DNA of 64,000 bases, taken from contig BDDD01000028.1 of NCBI GenBank assembly GCA_001972305.1, positions 163,545 to 227,544 of the forward strand, written 5' to 3'. The position numbers and the translations under genes were made by a program. The DNA is from Cephalotus follicularis. Its lineage: Eukaryota; Streptophyta; Magnoliopsida; Oxalidales; Cephalotaceae. Of this stretch, positions 35,721 to 46,968 are shown one piece after another (positions within the stretch are counted from its first letter, which is position 1; every line of letters starts with the position of its first letter). A model generated the notes under the pieces. The model saw nothing but the letters and a program-made list of their open reading frames with translations, ran no database searches and was not told the origin of the DNA.

Positions 35721-36804
35721 AGAAATAAATGCAACATATTTACAAGTATTTGCACTAGACCTAAATCTAATACCTTGTTGAATATTTCCAATGATAGCTT
35801 CATGAGGGTGATCTTTAACTACTTTATATGTTTTGTCAACTAGATCTTGTTGGTAACTATCTTTAGATTCAACATCTATGTCCTTAGAAGGTTCATGAAA
35901 TTCTATGCTATGATGCATATGTGTGCTAGAATCATGTAACTCATAAAAAATGACATGCATAGATTCTTCTACTAGTAATGTACGTTTATTAAAGCATCTA
36001 TAAGCTTTACTAGTAAGGGAGTATCCAAGAAATATACCTTCATCCGATTTGGAGTCGAACTTACCAAGTTGATCCTTTCCGTTGTTGTGTATAAAGCATT
36101 TGCATCCGAAGGCACGGAAGTGACTAATGTTAGGCTTTCTCTCTTTCCATAACTCGTATGGAGTCTTTTTGAGAATTGGCCTTATTGATGTTCTATTTAA
36201 AATATAACATGCAGTGTTTGTGGCTTCGGCCCAAAAATACTTTGGAAGATCATTTTCGCAAAGCATGGTTCTAGTCATTTCTTCTAAGGTTATATTTCTC
36301 CTTTCAACAACTCTATTTTGTTGAGAAGTTCTAGGGGATAAAAATTCATGTTTTAAAACCATTTTCGATGCAATAATTATCAAAAATATTATTTTCAAAT
36401 TCTTTACCATGATCGCTTCTTATTTTCAAAATAGAAAGTCCTTTTTCTTTTTGAACAATTTTACAAAAATTTTCAAAGAATGTAAAGGTTTCACTTTTAT
36501 GTGCTAAAAAGTAAACCCATGTGTACCTAGTGTAGTCATCAACAATAACATAAGCATACGATTTACCACCTAAGCTTCTTATGTTTATTGGGCCAAAAAG
36601 ATCCATATGAAGTAGTTCGAGTGGCCTAGAAGTTGAGACAATGTTGGTTGATTTAAAACTTGCTCTAATTTGTTTTCTTTGTTGGCAAGCATCACATAAT
36701 TTATCTTTTTGAAAGCTCAACTTAGGAAGACCTCTTACTAAATCATGTTTCAAAATCTTTGCAATAGTTCTCATGCTAACATGACCAAGCCTTCTATGCC
36801 ACAT
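35721..36804 (-). pseudogene. Sirevirus-like F integrase
   Basis: The zinc region (W-H-R-R-L-G-H, then C-D-A-C-Q-Q) and DDE core (H-M-D-L-F-G-P; R-S-D-H-G-K-E-F; V-V-E-R-R-N) are present. A TAG at 36805-36807 precedes it where Trp is usual (TGG to TAG). One frameshift near 36350-36370 divides it. The C-terminal part (F-W-A-E-A, then F-L-G-Y-S) is open. Confidence 0.9.
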
Positions 36805-36807
36805 CTA

Positions 36808-38253
36808 ACTATCTTCATTTAAAGAGACAAGGCATTTAACATTTTGATTTTGAAGATCATTTAAATTTATAACATATACATTGCCTTCTCTTTGTCCAAT
36901 AAACTTAGTAGCGTTATTGTTGTTGTCTACAACTCTACATGATGTATTTTCGAAAATAACTCTACAATTCTTGTCACACAATTGACTTATGCTCATGAGA
37001 TTGTGTTTGAGTCCTTTAACATGCAATACATTAGTAATGGTAATGTCTTTATTACCTATGGAGCCGGTTCCAACGATTTGTCCTTTTGTATTGTCTCCAA
37101 AGGTTACGTTTCCTCCTTCTTTTGGTTTCCAAGTTATAAATAGGCGTTTGTTACCCGTCATATGCTTGGAGCATCCACTGTCAAGGTACCAATGATTCCT
37201 CTTTGGTGACATCTCGTTTTCATCTTCATCTTTATCACTATTGTTGATTGCCATCAATGCTAGTTGAGCTACTTCTTGGTTCTCTTCTTCTTCGGAGCTT
37301 GATTCATCACTATCCGACCATGTAGCTAGCATTGCTTTCTTCTTTTTGATTGTATCTTTGGCTTTCTTTAACATTGGACATTCACTATTGTAATGTCCGG
37401 GTTTGTTGCATTCGAAACAAATTATTTCTTCCTTCTTTGTTTTGGATTTTGAGGGTAATGTCTTCTTGAAGTGTTTGCTTCCAAACTTCTTCTTTGCTAG
37501 GTATTTCTTGAATCTTCTTGTGATCAAGGCCATTTCATCATCACTATCTTCTTTGCTTGAATCCGTTGTAGAATATTTGAATGCAATGACTTTCCTCTTC
37601 TTCTTATCTTGTTCTTCATCATCTTCATGATTTTTGATAGTCATTTCGTGAGTCATGAGTGATCCAAGAAGTTCTTCAAGAGGCAAGGTGTTGAGGTCTT
37701 TTGCTTCCTCTATAGCCATGACCTTAGGCATCCAACTTTTGGGTAGACACCTGAGTATCTTTCTTACCATCTCACTATTAGTGTAGCATTTATTTAAAGA
37801 TTGTAGAGAGTTAATAATATTTGTAAATCAAACAAACATACCAGAAATATTTTCATTTTCTTTCATGGAGAACATTTCATATTCTCTTACTAGCATATTT
37901 ATTTTAGCATCTTTGACTTGATTGGTTCCTTCAGAGGTAACCTCTAGTCTATCCCACATCTCCTTTGCGGTAGCGCATGATGATACTCTATTGAATTCAT
38001 TAGAGTTTAAGGCACATATAATAACATGTTTAGCTTTAGCGTTTAGTTGTACCTTCTTTCTATCATCATCCGTATACGAACTTCTTGGTTTAGGGGTTTT
38101 GATACCTTCTTGTGAAATGATGTGAGGAAGTTCGGGGCCGTCAATGATGATGTCCCATAAGTTGAAGTCAAGAGCTTGAATGAATATTGTCATTTTTGCT
38201 TTCCAATGACTATAGTTGTTTCCGTCGAAAAATGGAGGCTTTGAGATGGACAT
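36808..38253 (-). pseudogene. gag: Sirevirus-like F gag and protease
   Basis: Gag starts at about 38253 (M-S-I-S-K-P-P-F-F). It has the UBN2-type core, then a CCHC knuckle at 37378-37419 (C-F-E-C-N-K-P-G-H-Y-N-S-E-C). Protease active site W-Y-L-D-S-G-C-S-K-H lies at about 37182. A TGA at 37828-37830, in phase, sits where Arg is expected (CGA to TGA). An upstream in-frame extension runs into LTR sequence because leader and U5 were deleted, so the native start is the later Met. Confidence 0.88.
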
Positions 38254-38397
38254 GCATGGAGCTTTGAAGCTTTTGAGAACACTATAGACCACTTGAGCTT
38301 TTTGACACTAGAATGCTTGACTTTGATTTCTCTCTTGATGTTGTGTAATTGTTGTTTTTGTATGAATTGTTGTACTTCTCTGAGGTTTGAATCTTCC

Positions 38398-38405
38398 TTT
38401 ATATA
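38398..38405 (-). promoter_or_regulatory. TATA box in F 5' LTR
   Basis: TATATAAA on the minus strand. Retained despite the truncation, so transcription could still start. Confidence 0.6.
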
Positions 38406-38498
38406 GGCAGAAAAGTCTTGTAGCCGTTGCATAAATGCTGGAAGCTTTTGATTTAAAAATGTGTTGATGCAACTTTGTTTTTGTCTCTGCTGACATAA

Positions 38499-39120
38499 AG
38501 ACGTCGATATCTTCAGAAAGGCGTCGATGTCTTTGACAGTTACTAGCCGTTGCAAGTGCGTTTACTAGCCGTTCCATGTTTCCCGGGTCAATCATTTTAA
38601 AAAGATGTCGATGTCTTTTCTGGGAATGTGTCCAGGCATTTGAACTTATGATCATCACATCGACTTCTTCTTCATGGGTCGATGTCTTTTCTGGCTTTGG
38701 CAGATAGGTCTAGAAAGGCGTCGATGTCTATGGAAAAGGATCGATGTCTTTTGTTGGACGTCGAAGTCTTCTGGAACAAGGATCGATGTCTTCACATAAA
38801 ATTGACCTGTAACTTTGGTAGCTCAAGACGGCGATGTCTTCTTGAAAGGGATCCATGTCTTTCCTTTGGACGTCGATGTCTTTGCCTGTAAGGATCGATG
38901 TCTTTGCTCAATTTTGACCTATAACTTTGGTGTACTAAAGACGTCGATGTCTTTCTTCAAAGGGATCGATGTCTTTGCTCAATTTTAACCTGTAACTTTG
39001 GTGTACTAAAGACGTCGATGTCTTTCTTCAAAGGGATCGATGTCTTTCTCCAAAATTGGCCTGTAACTTTCGTAGCTTTAAGATGTCGATGTCTTCTTCA
39101 ATGGGGATCGATGTCTTTTT
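38499..39120 (-). promoter_or_regulatory. TCGA palindrome array in F 5' LTR
   Basis: Near-identical copy of the 30891-31515 array, ending 94 bp from the TATA box. Confidence 0.8.
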
Positions 39121-39235
39121 CCTTGCAGATGATTTTTGCCTTTTGTGAAGCTTTCTAATATCTTGCACATTAAGTAAACTGGTTAAATGCAAATATGTTA
39201 TCATCAAAACTAGGATTGAGACTAAATCGTCAACA

Positions 39236-39240
39236 GCTGT
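39236..39240. repeat. target-site duplication of element F, right copy
   Basis: GCTGT. Confidence 0.9.
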
Positions 39241-39467
39241 AATGAAGGATTAATAAATGTAATGTATTGGAAAAGAATAATATTATAAAGGATTTGTATT
39301 GTATTGCATCGTATGGATGGATATTCGTATTGTATCTTCCGCACAGTGACATGTTTTATAAAGTTTTAAGTTTTTCCGTATTTTTATATTGTTAGTCCCG
39401 ACCATTGTATTATGTATTGGATTGAGAGTAATGCCACGTGTCTGCCCTGCGGGCGCGAGGTGTTACA

Positions 39468-39472
39468 CCCTA
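39468..39472. repeat. target-site duplication of element D, right copy
   Basis: CCCTA. Confidence 0.9.
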
Positions 39473-40069
39473 GCAGCTTTAAACAGTGGCCTGAGGAACA
39501 ACTCGTCCTTTACCTTCTCCCTTCTGAAGAAACCTGCGGTGGACATGGAAGACCTGCAGAGGAGAGTAGAAAGATATGTCAATGCCGAGGAAGAGATGGC
39601 AGCCAGGAAACAGAAAAATCCCTGGTCGGGCCATCAGGAGGAGAAAATAGGGCATTCACGAAATGCTCCCTGGAAGAAGGAGAAAAGGAAAGAAAGGTCC
39701 GACCTGCCTAAGGACGACCTCAGACACAAGCTCTCCAGGAGGGGTGACTCACCCAAGAGAGGGGCGCATGTCCCATCCTACAATAACTTTGCCCCCCTCC
39801 TAGACACGGGTACCAGAATACTTGCCATGGAGCAGGACAAGGTCCCCATCCAGTGGCCCGAGAAGATGAGGTCCCCAATAGAGAGGAGGGACACCAAAAA
39901 ATATTACCGGTATCATCGTGACCACGGGCACGATACCGAGGAGTGCCGGAAATTGAAGAATCATATTGAAGACCAAATTCACAAGGGGCACTTGCGCAAG
40001 TATGTGGATAGAGAATGTTCCTCAGGGAAGAAGAGAGCAAAGGAGAGAAGAGGCTCCTCGCCAACATGA
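39473..40069 (+). pseudogene. gag: gag of element C, C-terminal part
   Basis: Continues the Gag frame split by D (A-A-L-N-S-G-L-R). The region Y-R-Y-H-R-D-H-G-H-D-T-E-E-C is the Tat-lineage zinc-like motif, with Tyr in place of the usual first Cys. Basic residues follow. The frame ends in TGA at 40067. The uninterrupted homologue in J (62984 onward) confirms the junction. Confidence 0.88.
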
Positions 40070-40154
40070 GGAGCAGCAGCAACAATAGCAACCCAGGGGG
40101 GTCACTTCTGGTGGTGACCACAAAAATGCTAGGAAAGCCTATGGGAGGCAATCC

Positions 40155-40700
40155 CTTGCTATGCAACAAATTCATCACAGCAAAAGGTTGAGGACAAATG
40201 GAGATGAGGAGGTGATATCCTTCTCAGAGGTGGACTATGAGCTAGTACGTCTCCCTCACGATGATCCAGTGGTGGTAACTCTTCAGGTGTCACTTTTCAC
40301 CATGAAGAGGATTCTCGTTGATAGCGGGAGGTCGGCTGACATCCTATACAAACATGCATTTGATCAGTTGAGGATACCGACCGACCGACCAGCTGAAGCC
40401 CGTAAAGACCCCACTGGTTGGCTTTGCAAGGGAGATGGTCCATCCTCTGGAATCCATCGACCTATCTGTGATTGGAGGCACGGCCCCACGCCAAACCCAG
40501 GTAGAGATGACGTTCCTGGTGGTGGACACCCCGAGCCCATACAATGCCATAATTGGGCGACCAGGGCTCAACTTGATGGAGGCGATAGTGTCCACGAGAC
40601 ACTTACTGATGAAGTTCCCTACAAGGTTTGGCGTGGGGGAAGCCAGAGGAGATCAACAGGTAGTAAGACAGTGTTAGAAAACTGTCATCATGGATAAAGG
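40155..40700 (+). pseudogene. Tat element C aspartic protease
   Basis: Frame 3 gives I-S-F-S-E and R-I-L-V-D-S-G-R-S-A-D-I-L with the catalytic Asp at about 40320. A frameshift near 40385 moves the rest (P-L-V-G-F, F-L-V-V-D, Y-N-A-I-I-G-R-P-G-L-N) into frame 1. The C-terminal G-V-G-E-A-R-G-D-Q and a TAG follow. Confidence 0.85.
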
Positions 40701-40829
40701 GAAGGGCAAGGTACTTCCTATAGCAAATGTGGAGCTCAGGGGGGACGTGGAGCCTAAGTGCCCATAGCCTGTTGAAGACGTGATCTAAGTACCCCTAGCA
40801 GAGGGCGACACTGAAAAAGTTTTCCAAGT

Positions 40830-41612
40830 TGGCTCACAACTTGGAGAGGAGAAGAAGGGGTAATTGATAACATTCCTCCAAAACAACAAAGACGTGTTTG
40901 CCTGGTCGGCAGAGGAGGTCCCTGGGATCAGCCCAAACGTAATGGTCCACAAGCTAAGTGTGGATCCAATGAGGCCTCCAACCAGGTAGAAGAAGAGGAA
41001 CTTTTCTCCTGAGAGGCAGCAGGCAATAGCCGAGGAGGTGAGCAAGCTCTTGCAGGCAGGGTTCATAAGGGAAGTACATTACTCAGACTAGCTGGTGAAC
41101 CTAGTCCTAGTCAAGAAAGCAAATGGAAAGTGGAGGATGTGCATCGACTTCACAGACCTCAACAAAGATTATCCCAAGGATCACTTCCTTCTCCCAAAGA
41201 TAGATCAGTTGGTGGACGCGACCTCGGGCTACAGAATGTTGAGGTTCTTGGACGCCTACTCAAGGTATAATCAAATACCCATGTATGGGCCCAACGAGAA
41301 CAAGACAGCCTTCATTACAGACCGGGGGATGTATTGCTATAAAGTCATGCCTTTTGGTTTGAAGAATGCATGAGAGACCTACCAACGACTGGTCAACAAG
41401 ATTTTTGAGCCAGAGATTGGGAGAAACATGGAGGTCTACATCGATGACATGTTCGTCAAGACCCCAGGGAGGAGCCCCCACATCAAAGACTTGGAGGAAA
41501 CATTTGAGGTGTTGAGGAGATACAAAATGAAACTCAATCCTTCCAAGTGTACTTTTGGGGCCACCTCTGGCAAGTTCCTCGGATTCATGGTCTCCAGCAA
41601 AGGAATAGAGGT
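40830..41612 (+). pseudogene. Tat element C reverse transcriptase, first part
   Basis: Frame 1 holds V-F-A-W-S, R-M-C-I-D-F-T-D-L-N, F-L-D-A-Y-S-R-Y-N-Q, M-P-F-G-L-K-N-A and Y-I-D-D-M. Motif A and motif C Asp residues are kept. Single stops occur at 40861, 40987, 41089 and 41371. It breaks at codon GAG within the duplication of solo LTR G and resumes at 43048 as A-N-P-E-K-I. Confidence 0.9.
41608..41612. repeat. target-site duplication of solo LTR G, left copy
   Basis: GAGGT, one transition from 43048-43052 GAGGC. Confidence 0.8.
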
Positions 41613-42445
41613 TGTTCACGTAAAAAGAATGTTTTAAAATTTATAGCCGCAAGTGCACGGATAATGCAGTAACGGGTCGAACGTAGAGAAACGTTAAACT
41701 AATTGTAATTTATCCAACCTAGGCAAAGTATACCAAATTTGAGATAGACTATCAAAAACTACTTCTAATTATGCAAAATAAAATAAATAATCAACACGGG
41801 AAATTAAAACTTCGATAGTTAAAAACATTGAATTCGAAATACCAAGAAATAAAGCATGCAATTTTAAAACTAATCAAAACAGCAAATAAAAGTGAAGAAA
41901 ATATATAATTAAGAAGCGATTTTAGGGTATAGAAACTCACCGTAGATTGTATTAAACAATTCCATTTAATTGAATGATCATACCTTGATAAACAGCGGCA
42001 GCTAGATCGATACGGAGTGCGACGGTGATGACAAGACGTATGAGTAGACATGCTAGGTCTATACGAAATACGGCAACGGCGGCAAGACGTATGAGTAGAC
42101 ATGCTAGGTCTATACGAAGTGTGTTCGTTGTGGCAAATCGTATGAGTAGACTCTGTTGATTGAATTAAGCACCATTTATTCACCAACTTTCAGCTTCACC
42201 GACAAGATGTTTGTGGATTTTAATCAGACAGACAAAGTGTGTGCGAAGGCAGAAATATTGAAGAACAAATCAAATATTCAAGGATTTTTATTGATGGAAT
42301 TGAAACAATAACAATCTAGGCTTTGTTCTTCCCCAAAACCTTGAAAAGTTTAGCTACTAAACATTGTGAAACAAAACTAAAATTGATAAAGAAAAAATAG
42401 GGTTTCTACCAGGCTCTACACTTTCTCCTGGACGACATTGCATTG

Positions 42446-42453
42446 TTTTTATA
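42446..42453 (-). promoter_or_regulatory. TATA box of solo LTR G
   Basis: TATAAAAA on the minus strand, 87 bp from the array. Confidence 0.6.
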
Positions 42454-42540
42454 CTACAAAACTTATCAAAATCAGAAATAAATCAATCCTAGTTACAAAA
42501 TCTGGCAAAAAAATCTAACTTTCTATTTCTGCTGCAGAAG

Positions 42541-42863
42541 AAGACATCGACGCCTTTGGTTGGACATCGACGCGTTTTGCAAAAAAATTGCGTTTTGCTG
42601 AGATGCACGTGAAAGACATCGATCCCTATAATGAAAGACGTCGATGTCTTTTGCTTCAAAACTTACAGGTCAAATTTGCTCAAAGACGTCGATCTGTTTG
42701 ATGAAGGACGTCGATGTCTTTTTCATAGCTCTTGAAGGTAAGTTGCAATTCCCAGAAAAGACATCGATCCGCAACAAAAGATATTGACGCGTTTAATGCA
42801 AACCCAGAAAAGACGTCGATCCCTATGAAAGACATCGACGCGTTTTGCTCTGTTTCTGCAGAA
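42541..42863 (-). promoter_or_regulatory. TCGA palindrome array in solo LTR G
   Basis: About ten units. On the minus strand it is opened by TTCTGCAGAAA (42853-42863) and closed by CTGCAGCAGAAATAG before the TATA box, as in E. Confidence 0.75.
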
Positions 42864-43047
42864 TTTGTCAATTCCTCAATCTTTACACTTTGAAGCTCTA
42901 ATTTGCATAACTTTGGGTAGTATTCTTGCACTTTGGTCTTTTAGCTCTTGTACCTGAAAATCAATATAACACAACCAAAGTAGTCTATTCCAAGCATAAA
43001 AATATCACAAATAGATCATTAAAAATAACACATTTTTATGCTAAACA

Positions 43048-43500
43048 GAGGCCAATCCAGAGAAGATCTCTTCGGTTCAGAGTATGAGGCCTCCCCAAAC
43101 CATCAGGGATGTTCAAAGACTGAATGGGAAGATAGCAGCCCTGAGCAGGTTTGTTTCAAAATCAGCAGAGAAGTGCCTCCCATTCTTTAAGGTGCTCAGG
43201 GATCCCAAAGGATTTTCCTGGTCAGACGAGTGTCAAGCAGCCTTCGACAAATTGAAGGAATACCTGGCTTCCCCTCCTCTGATCTCAAAACCTAAGGATG
43301 GGGAAGACTTGTATCTGTACCTTGCGGCCACCTCGGGCGTAGTGAGTGCAGTGCTAGTCAGGGAGGAGGAGAAATTCCAAAGGCCAGTGCACTATGTGAG
43401 CAAGGCTTTGAATGATGCTGAGGGGAGGTACCCAGAGGTAGAGAAGTTTGCCTATGCTCTGATCATAGCGGCCAAAAAACTGAGGCCATATTTTTAAGCT
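43048..43500 (+). pseudogene. Tat element C RT thumb and RNase H
   Basis: Continuation of pol: I-R-D-V-Q-R-L-N-G-K-I-A-A-L-S-R-F, then the RNase H block L-Y-L-A-A-T-S and R-P-V-H-Y-V-S-K-A-L. Y-L-A in place of Y-L-S/T-D implies loss of the first RNase H acidic residue, as is usual for the degenerate RNase H of Tat elements. A frameshift at about 43490 follows. Confidence 0.85.
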
Positions 43501-43501
43501 C

Positions 43502-44060
43502 ACACTCAAACAAGTTCTTTCAAAGCTTGACACCTCGGGAAGATTAATCAAGTGGTCAGTCGAAATAGGCGAGTATGATGTGAAGTTCGAAGCCAGACCA
43601 GCCATCAAATCACAGGTCTTGGCCGACTTTGTTGGAGATAATACACCTACGGAGTGTATGGAGGAGAACCCCTCCGAGAATGAGAAGGGGATATGGAAGT
43701 TATCCCTGGATGGTTCCTCTTGCATAACTGGCAGTGCAGTCGGGCTGGTGTTGACAAGTCCAGATGGGTGGACTTTGGAGTATACTCTGAGGTTTGGTTT
43801 CAAGGCTACTAACAACGAAGCTGAGTGGGAAGCTCTGATAGCTGGGCTGACAATTGAAAAGCATTTGGAGGTGCAAAAGATAGAGGCCTCAAGTGATTCT
43901 CAGCTAGTCGTTGGTCTGACAAGTGGAGATTATGAAGCCCGAGAAGACTCAATGGCCAAATTCTTATCCCGTTTCCTGAGTCTGAAGTCAGCCTTCGAAG
44001 TTCTAAGGGTTTTGAAAGTTCCCAGAGCAGAGAACGTAGAGCAGACCAGTTGTCAAAATT
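43502..44060 (+). pseudogene. Tat element C archaeal-type RNase H
   Basis: Frame 2 encodes a second RNase H: L-S-L-D-G-S-S, then A-T-N-N-E-A-E-W-E-A-L, then S-S-D-S-Q-L-V-V. Asp, Glu and Asp of the active site are present. This extra domain is the hallmark of the Tat lineage and may replace the decayed first RNase H. A frameshift near 44045 leads into the linker D-Q-L-S-K-L-A. Confidence 0.85.
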
Positions 44061-45407
44061 AGCCACGACAGAGGAGCTGGAGAAAAATCAAACCGTGCTA
44101 GTAGACTACCCAGACAGGCCCACCATCTCTGGAGTAGATGTGATGGACATAGACTTACCACATGAGCCAAACTGGATGACCCCTTTCATCAATTGGCTAA
44201 GGAAAGGGATCTTGCCCGAGGACCCAGCAAAGGCGAGGAAACTGGTGTACATATCAAACAGATTCTAGCTCCGAGATGGGATCCTCTACAAAAGATCATT
44301 CTCTTTTCCTTGGCTGAGATGCTTGACTCCCTTAGAGGCCAATTATGCTCTAAGGGAGGTCATGAAGGAGTTTGTAACAACCACATGGGGGGCAGGACCT
44401 TGTCACAAAGGCTATTGAGGCAGGGCTACTACTGGCCGACTTTGCATCAAGATGATATAGACTTGGTAAGGAAATGTGACAAGTGTCAGAAGAACACAAA
44501 CATAAGTAGAAGACCTTCTCAACCTTTGATGTTTATCACGGCCCCTTGGCCCTTTGCACAATGGGGAATGGACTTCGTCGGACCACTACCCGTGGCGACA
44601 GGCCAGAGGAAGTTTCTCATTGTGGCAGTTGATTATTTTACCAAGTTGGTAGAAGCAGAATCCCTGGCCACAATCACAGAAGCAAACACGGAAAGTTTTT
44701 TTTGGAAGTCCATCATCTGTAGATTCGGAGTCCCGAGGACAATAGTCTCAGATAATGGTAAACAGTTTGACTGCCAGGCCTTCCGTGACTTTTGCAAAGA
44801 GTGGAGAATAGAGCATAGGCTTGTCTCAGTAGCCTAGCCCCAGAGCAACGGTCAAGAAGAGGTGATAAATAGAGAAATCATCTCGGGCTTGAAGAAACGC
44901 CTTGAAGACAGCAAAGGAAGATGGACAGAGAAACTACCAAGTGTACTGTGGGAATATAGAACCACTCCTCGAACCACAACTGGTGAGTCCCCATACAGCC
45001 TTTGTTTTGGAACTGAAGCTATGATACCGGTGGAGATTGGTGTGCAATCACCAAGGGTTGTGCACTTCACTGAAGAGAACAATGAAGAAGGACTCAGATG
45101 CCTCCTCGACTTAGTAGAAGAGCTCCGAGATAAGGCCGCAATCAGAGTAGTAGTCTACCAATAGAGGGTGGGCCGTTACTATAGCAAAAGGGTGAGCCCC
45201 CGACCACTAAGGCAAGGAGATCTAGTCCTACGCAACTCAGCTATTGCAGATCCAACCAGTACCAGAGGAAAGCTAGCCCCCACTTGGGAAGGCCTATACA
45301 AAATCAAGAGAGTACTCCGCCCAGGAACATTCAAACTAGAAACTCTGGGGGGAAGGGAGATTTCCAGAGCATGGAATGCTGAAAATCTCAGAAAATACTA
45401 TCAGTAG
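44061..45407 (+). pseudogene. Tat element C integrase
   Basis: The linker is in frame 1; a frameshift near 44360 puts the rest in frame 3. Zinc region H-E-G-V-C-N-N-H then C-D-K-C. Core: W-G-M-D-F-V-G-P, V-S-D-N-G-K-Q-F, and N-R-E-I-I-S-G. TAG stops at 44835 and 45162. The C-terminus ends A-E-N-L-R-K-Y-Y-Q with TAG at 45405 and has no chromodomain. Confidence 0.88.
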
Positions 45408-45593
45408 AATTTGTAAGTTGTAAAAAATTCAAAGTGGCAATAAAGTTGAATTTTTCTTCAAAAATTGTGGTCAAGATCATAGTTCCTAGTTTGCAAGGGA
45501 CCGGAGGCTCAATGTTCATGTCCTTAAACCTCTGAACAGTCGCTGATTAACTCCCTTAGAGCCATAACACAAGAGTGTCCCAATTCAACAAAA

Positions 45594-45790
45594 AGACCCC
45601 CCAGGGGGCACAAAAGACCCCCCCAGGGAGCACAACAAAAAGACTACCTAGGGGGCACAACAAAAAGACCACCTAGAAGACGCCCCAGGGGGCACAAAAA
45701 AAAGACCCCCCAGGGGGCTCTACAAAAAGACCCCCTAGGGGGGAATTCTAAAAAGACTTCCAATGAAGCAATAAGACTCCCCAGGGAGCG
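45594..45790. repeat. hairpin-forming tandem repeat in C
   Basis: About seven units of 25-30 bp of the form ACAAAAAGACCCCCCAGGGGGC. Each carries a perfect CCCCC(A/T)GGGGG-type stem. A decayed counterpart stands at 63920-63985 in J. Confidence 0.85.
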
Positions 45791-46225
45791 AACTCTGGTC
45801 GACAACACCATGAAAACTTGGTCGACCAGACCTAAAATCGTGTCTTGAGAGGCGAATCCATGGGAACTTGCAACGATCAAGTTCGTTGGACTGAGCACTT
45901 TAATACAAGTGTCTTTACGTGGACTGCAAGCTCAGCCGGCCTGGCCTGGAACACAATAGGCCAGACAAGACCTTGTTCGTCAAACCCATAGGAACTTGCC
46001 CAAGAACACCTGGAACTTTGTCTACGAACACATCGGAACCCATAAAGACTAAGTTCCTTTGCCTAAGCGCCTTTGAAGTAAGGTGACCTAACAAGACTAC
46101 AAAACTTAGGTAATTAAGCCCAAAAATTGTAAGGCAACGACTCGAAATCTACCCGCTAGGATAACTTAAAGTCCCCAAGGGAAAAAATGATGCTTAATTG
46201 AAGTTCAGGTTCCATTATTTACGTT

Positions 46226-46230
46226 CAATT
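46226..46230. repeat. target-site duplication of solo LTR H, left copy
   Basis: CAATT, identical to 47513-47517. Confidence 0.9.
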
Positions 46231-46348
46231 TGTTGGGACTTTATTGATGATAAGTCTCAATCATATGTTTTAATGATTACAAATTGCATTTAACTTGTTT
46301 ACTTGATGTGCAAGGAATTACAAGTTGAATATCAAAGTCTAAAACCAA

Positions 46349-46876
46349 TCTGCAGAAAAAGAAGTCGACTCCTTTCCAAATAGCATCGACGCCTTTTGTA
46401 CAGAGTGAACTCGAAAGAAAACATCTACCTCCCAGTTATAGCATCGACGTCCGTACAAAAAGAAGTCGACTACTTCCAGAAGACGTCGACTACATTCAAG
46501 AAGACATCGACTACTTCAGTGAACACATCGACGCGTTTAGACATTTTTGGGACCAGAAGCTACTGTATGAAAATTGCACTCAAAGACATCAATCCTCAAC
46601 AAAAGACATCGACGTGAAAGAAAAAGACATCGACGCATTTATATAGAGATCGACAACATTTTCATCATACCCAGAAAAAGCATCGACACCAGGTAAAGAG
46701 ATCGATGCGACATTCAACCTGGAGTTTCCCAGAAAAGACATCGACGCCTTTAGAAAAGAAGTCGACGCCTTTTCAAATAGACAACACCAGGGAAACATGG
46801 AACGGCTAGTTCAACCACTTCTAACGGCTACAAACTGAAAGACATCGACGCCTTTGGTAAAGAAGTCGACGTCTTT
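46349..46876 (+). promoter_or_regulatory. TCGA palindrome array in solo LTR H
   Basis: About 17 units. Opened by TCTGCAGAAAAA (46349-46360) and followed by TGCCAGCAGAGAC (46877). It ends 92 bp before the TATA box. Confidence 0.78.
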
Positions 46877-46968
46877 ATGCCAGCAGAGACTAAAAACAAG
46901 GCTGCATTAACAAAATGTCATATCCAACATGCCCAAGACTTTTGCAACGGCTATAATGTGAATAAGGC

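Larger units (their letters stand above)
30341..39235 (-). mobile_element. Sirevirus-like Ty1/copia element F
   Basis: An 8.9-kb minus-strand element between perfect GCTGT duplications. Order on its strand is 5' LTR (truncated), gag, protease, integrase, RT, RNase H, an extra gene, multiple purine tracts, 3' LTR. The extra 3' gene and repeated purine tracts are Sirevirus-like. Only three pol stops and one frameshift break gag-pol, so it is the best-preserved and probably youngest coding element here. Its 5' LTR lacks about 307 bp, and no primer site remains. Confidence 0.92.
38255..39235 (-). repeat. truncated 5' LTR of element F
   Basis: 981 bp matching 30648-31628. The part equivalent to 30341-30647, the primer site and the leader are missing, and the LTR joins gag directly. 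The junction shows ATGGA twice (38246 and 38255), hinting at short-homology deletion. Confidence 0.88.
19398..39467 (+). mobile_element. Ty3/gypsy chromovirus D (Tekay-like)
   Basis: Starts TGTTACGACCC and ends TGTTACA between perfect CCCTA duplications. The 5' LTR (19398-23367) without E is 2455 bp and the 3' LTR (28121-39467) without F is 2447 bp. A tRNA-Met-type primer site, gag with zinc knuckles, protease, RT, RNase H, integrase and a C-terminal chromodomain-like segment lie between. The chromodomain and gene order indicate a chromovirus. Many stops, several frameshifts and a short RT deletion make it defective. Confidence 0.92.
28121..39467 (+). repeat. 3' LTR of element D (contains element F)
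   Basis: Starts TGTGACGACC and ends GTGTTACA, colinear with the 5' LTR once F is removed. TATA box at 28300-28307. It shows the unoccupied site of E (near 30127). Confidence 0.9.
41613..43047 (-). mobile_element. solo LTR G, Athila-like Ty3/gypsy
   Basis: A 1435-bp LTR of the same family as E in reverse orientation: plus-strand ends TGTTCACG and GCTAAACA. It lies inside the RT gene of C, and removing it with one target copy rejoins the RT frame. A TCGA array is at 42541-42850 and a TATA box at 42446-42453. No coding sequence. Confidence 0.9.
45408..46230 (+). other. 3' untranslated region of element C, first part
   Basis: No gene. It holds the CCCCCAGGGGG tandem repeat and text shared with J (GTCCTTAAACCTCTGAACAG). 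Solo LTR H follows. Confidence 0.75.

Noticed and set aside
39720..40178. Minus-strand 152-codon frame
   Set aside because: Shadow of the C-terminal Gag of C; no recognisable motif.
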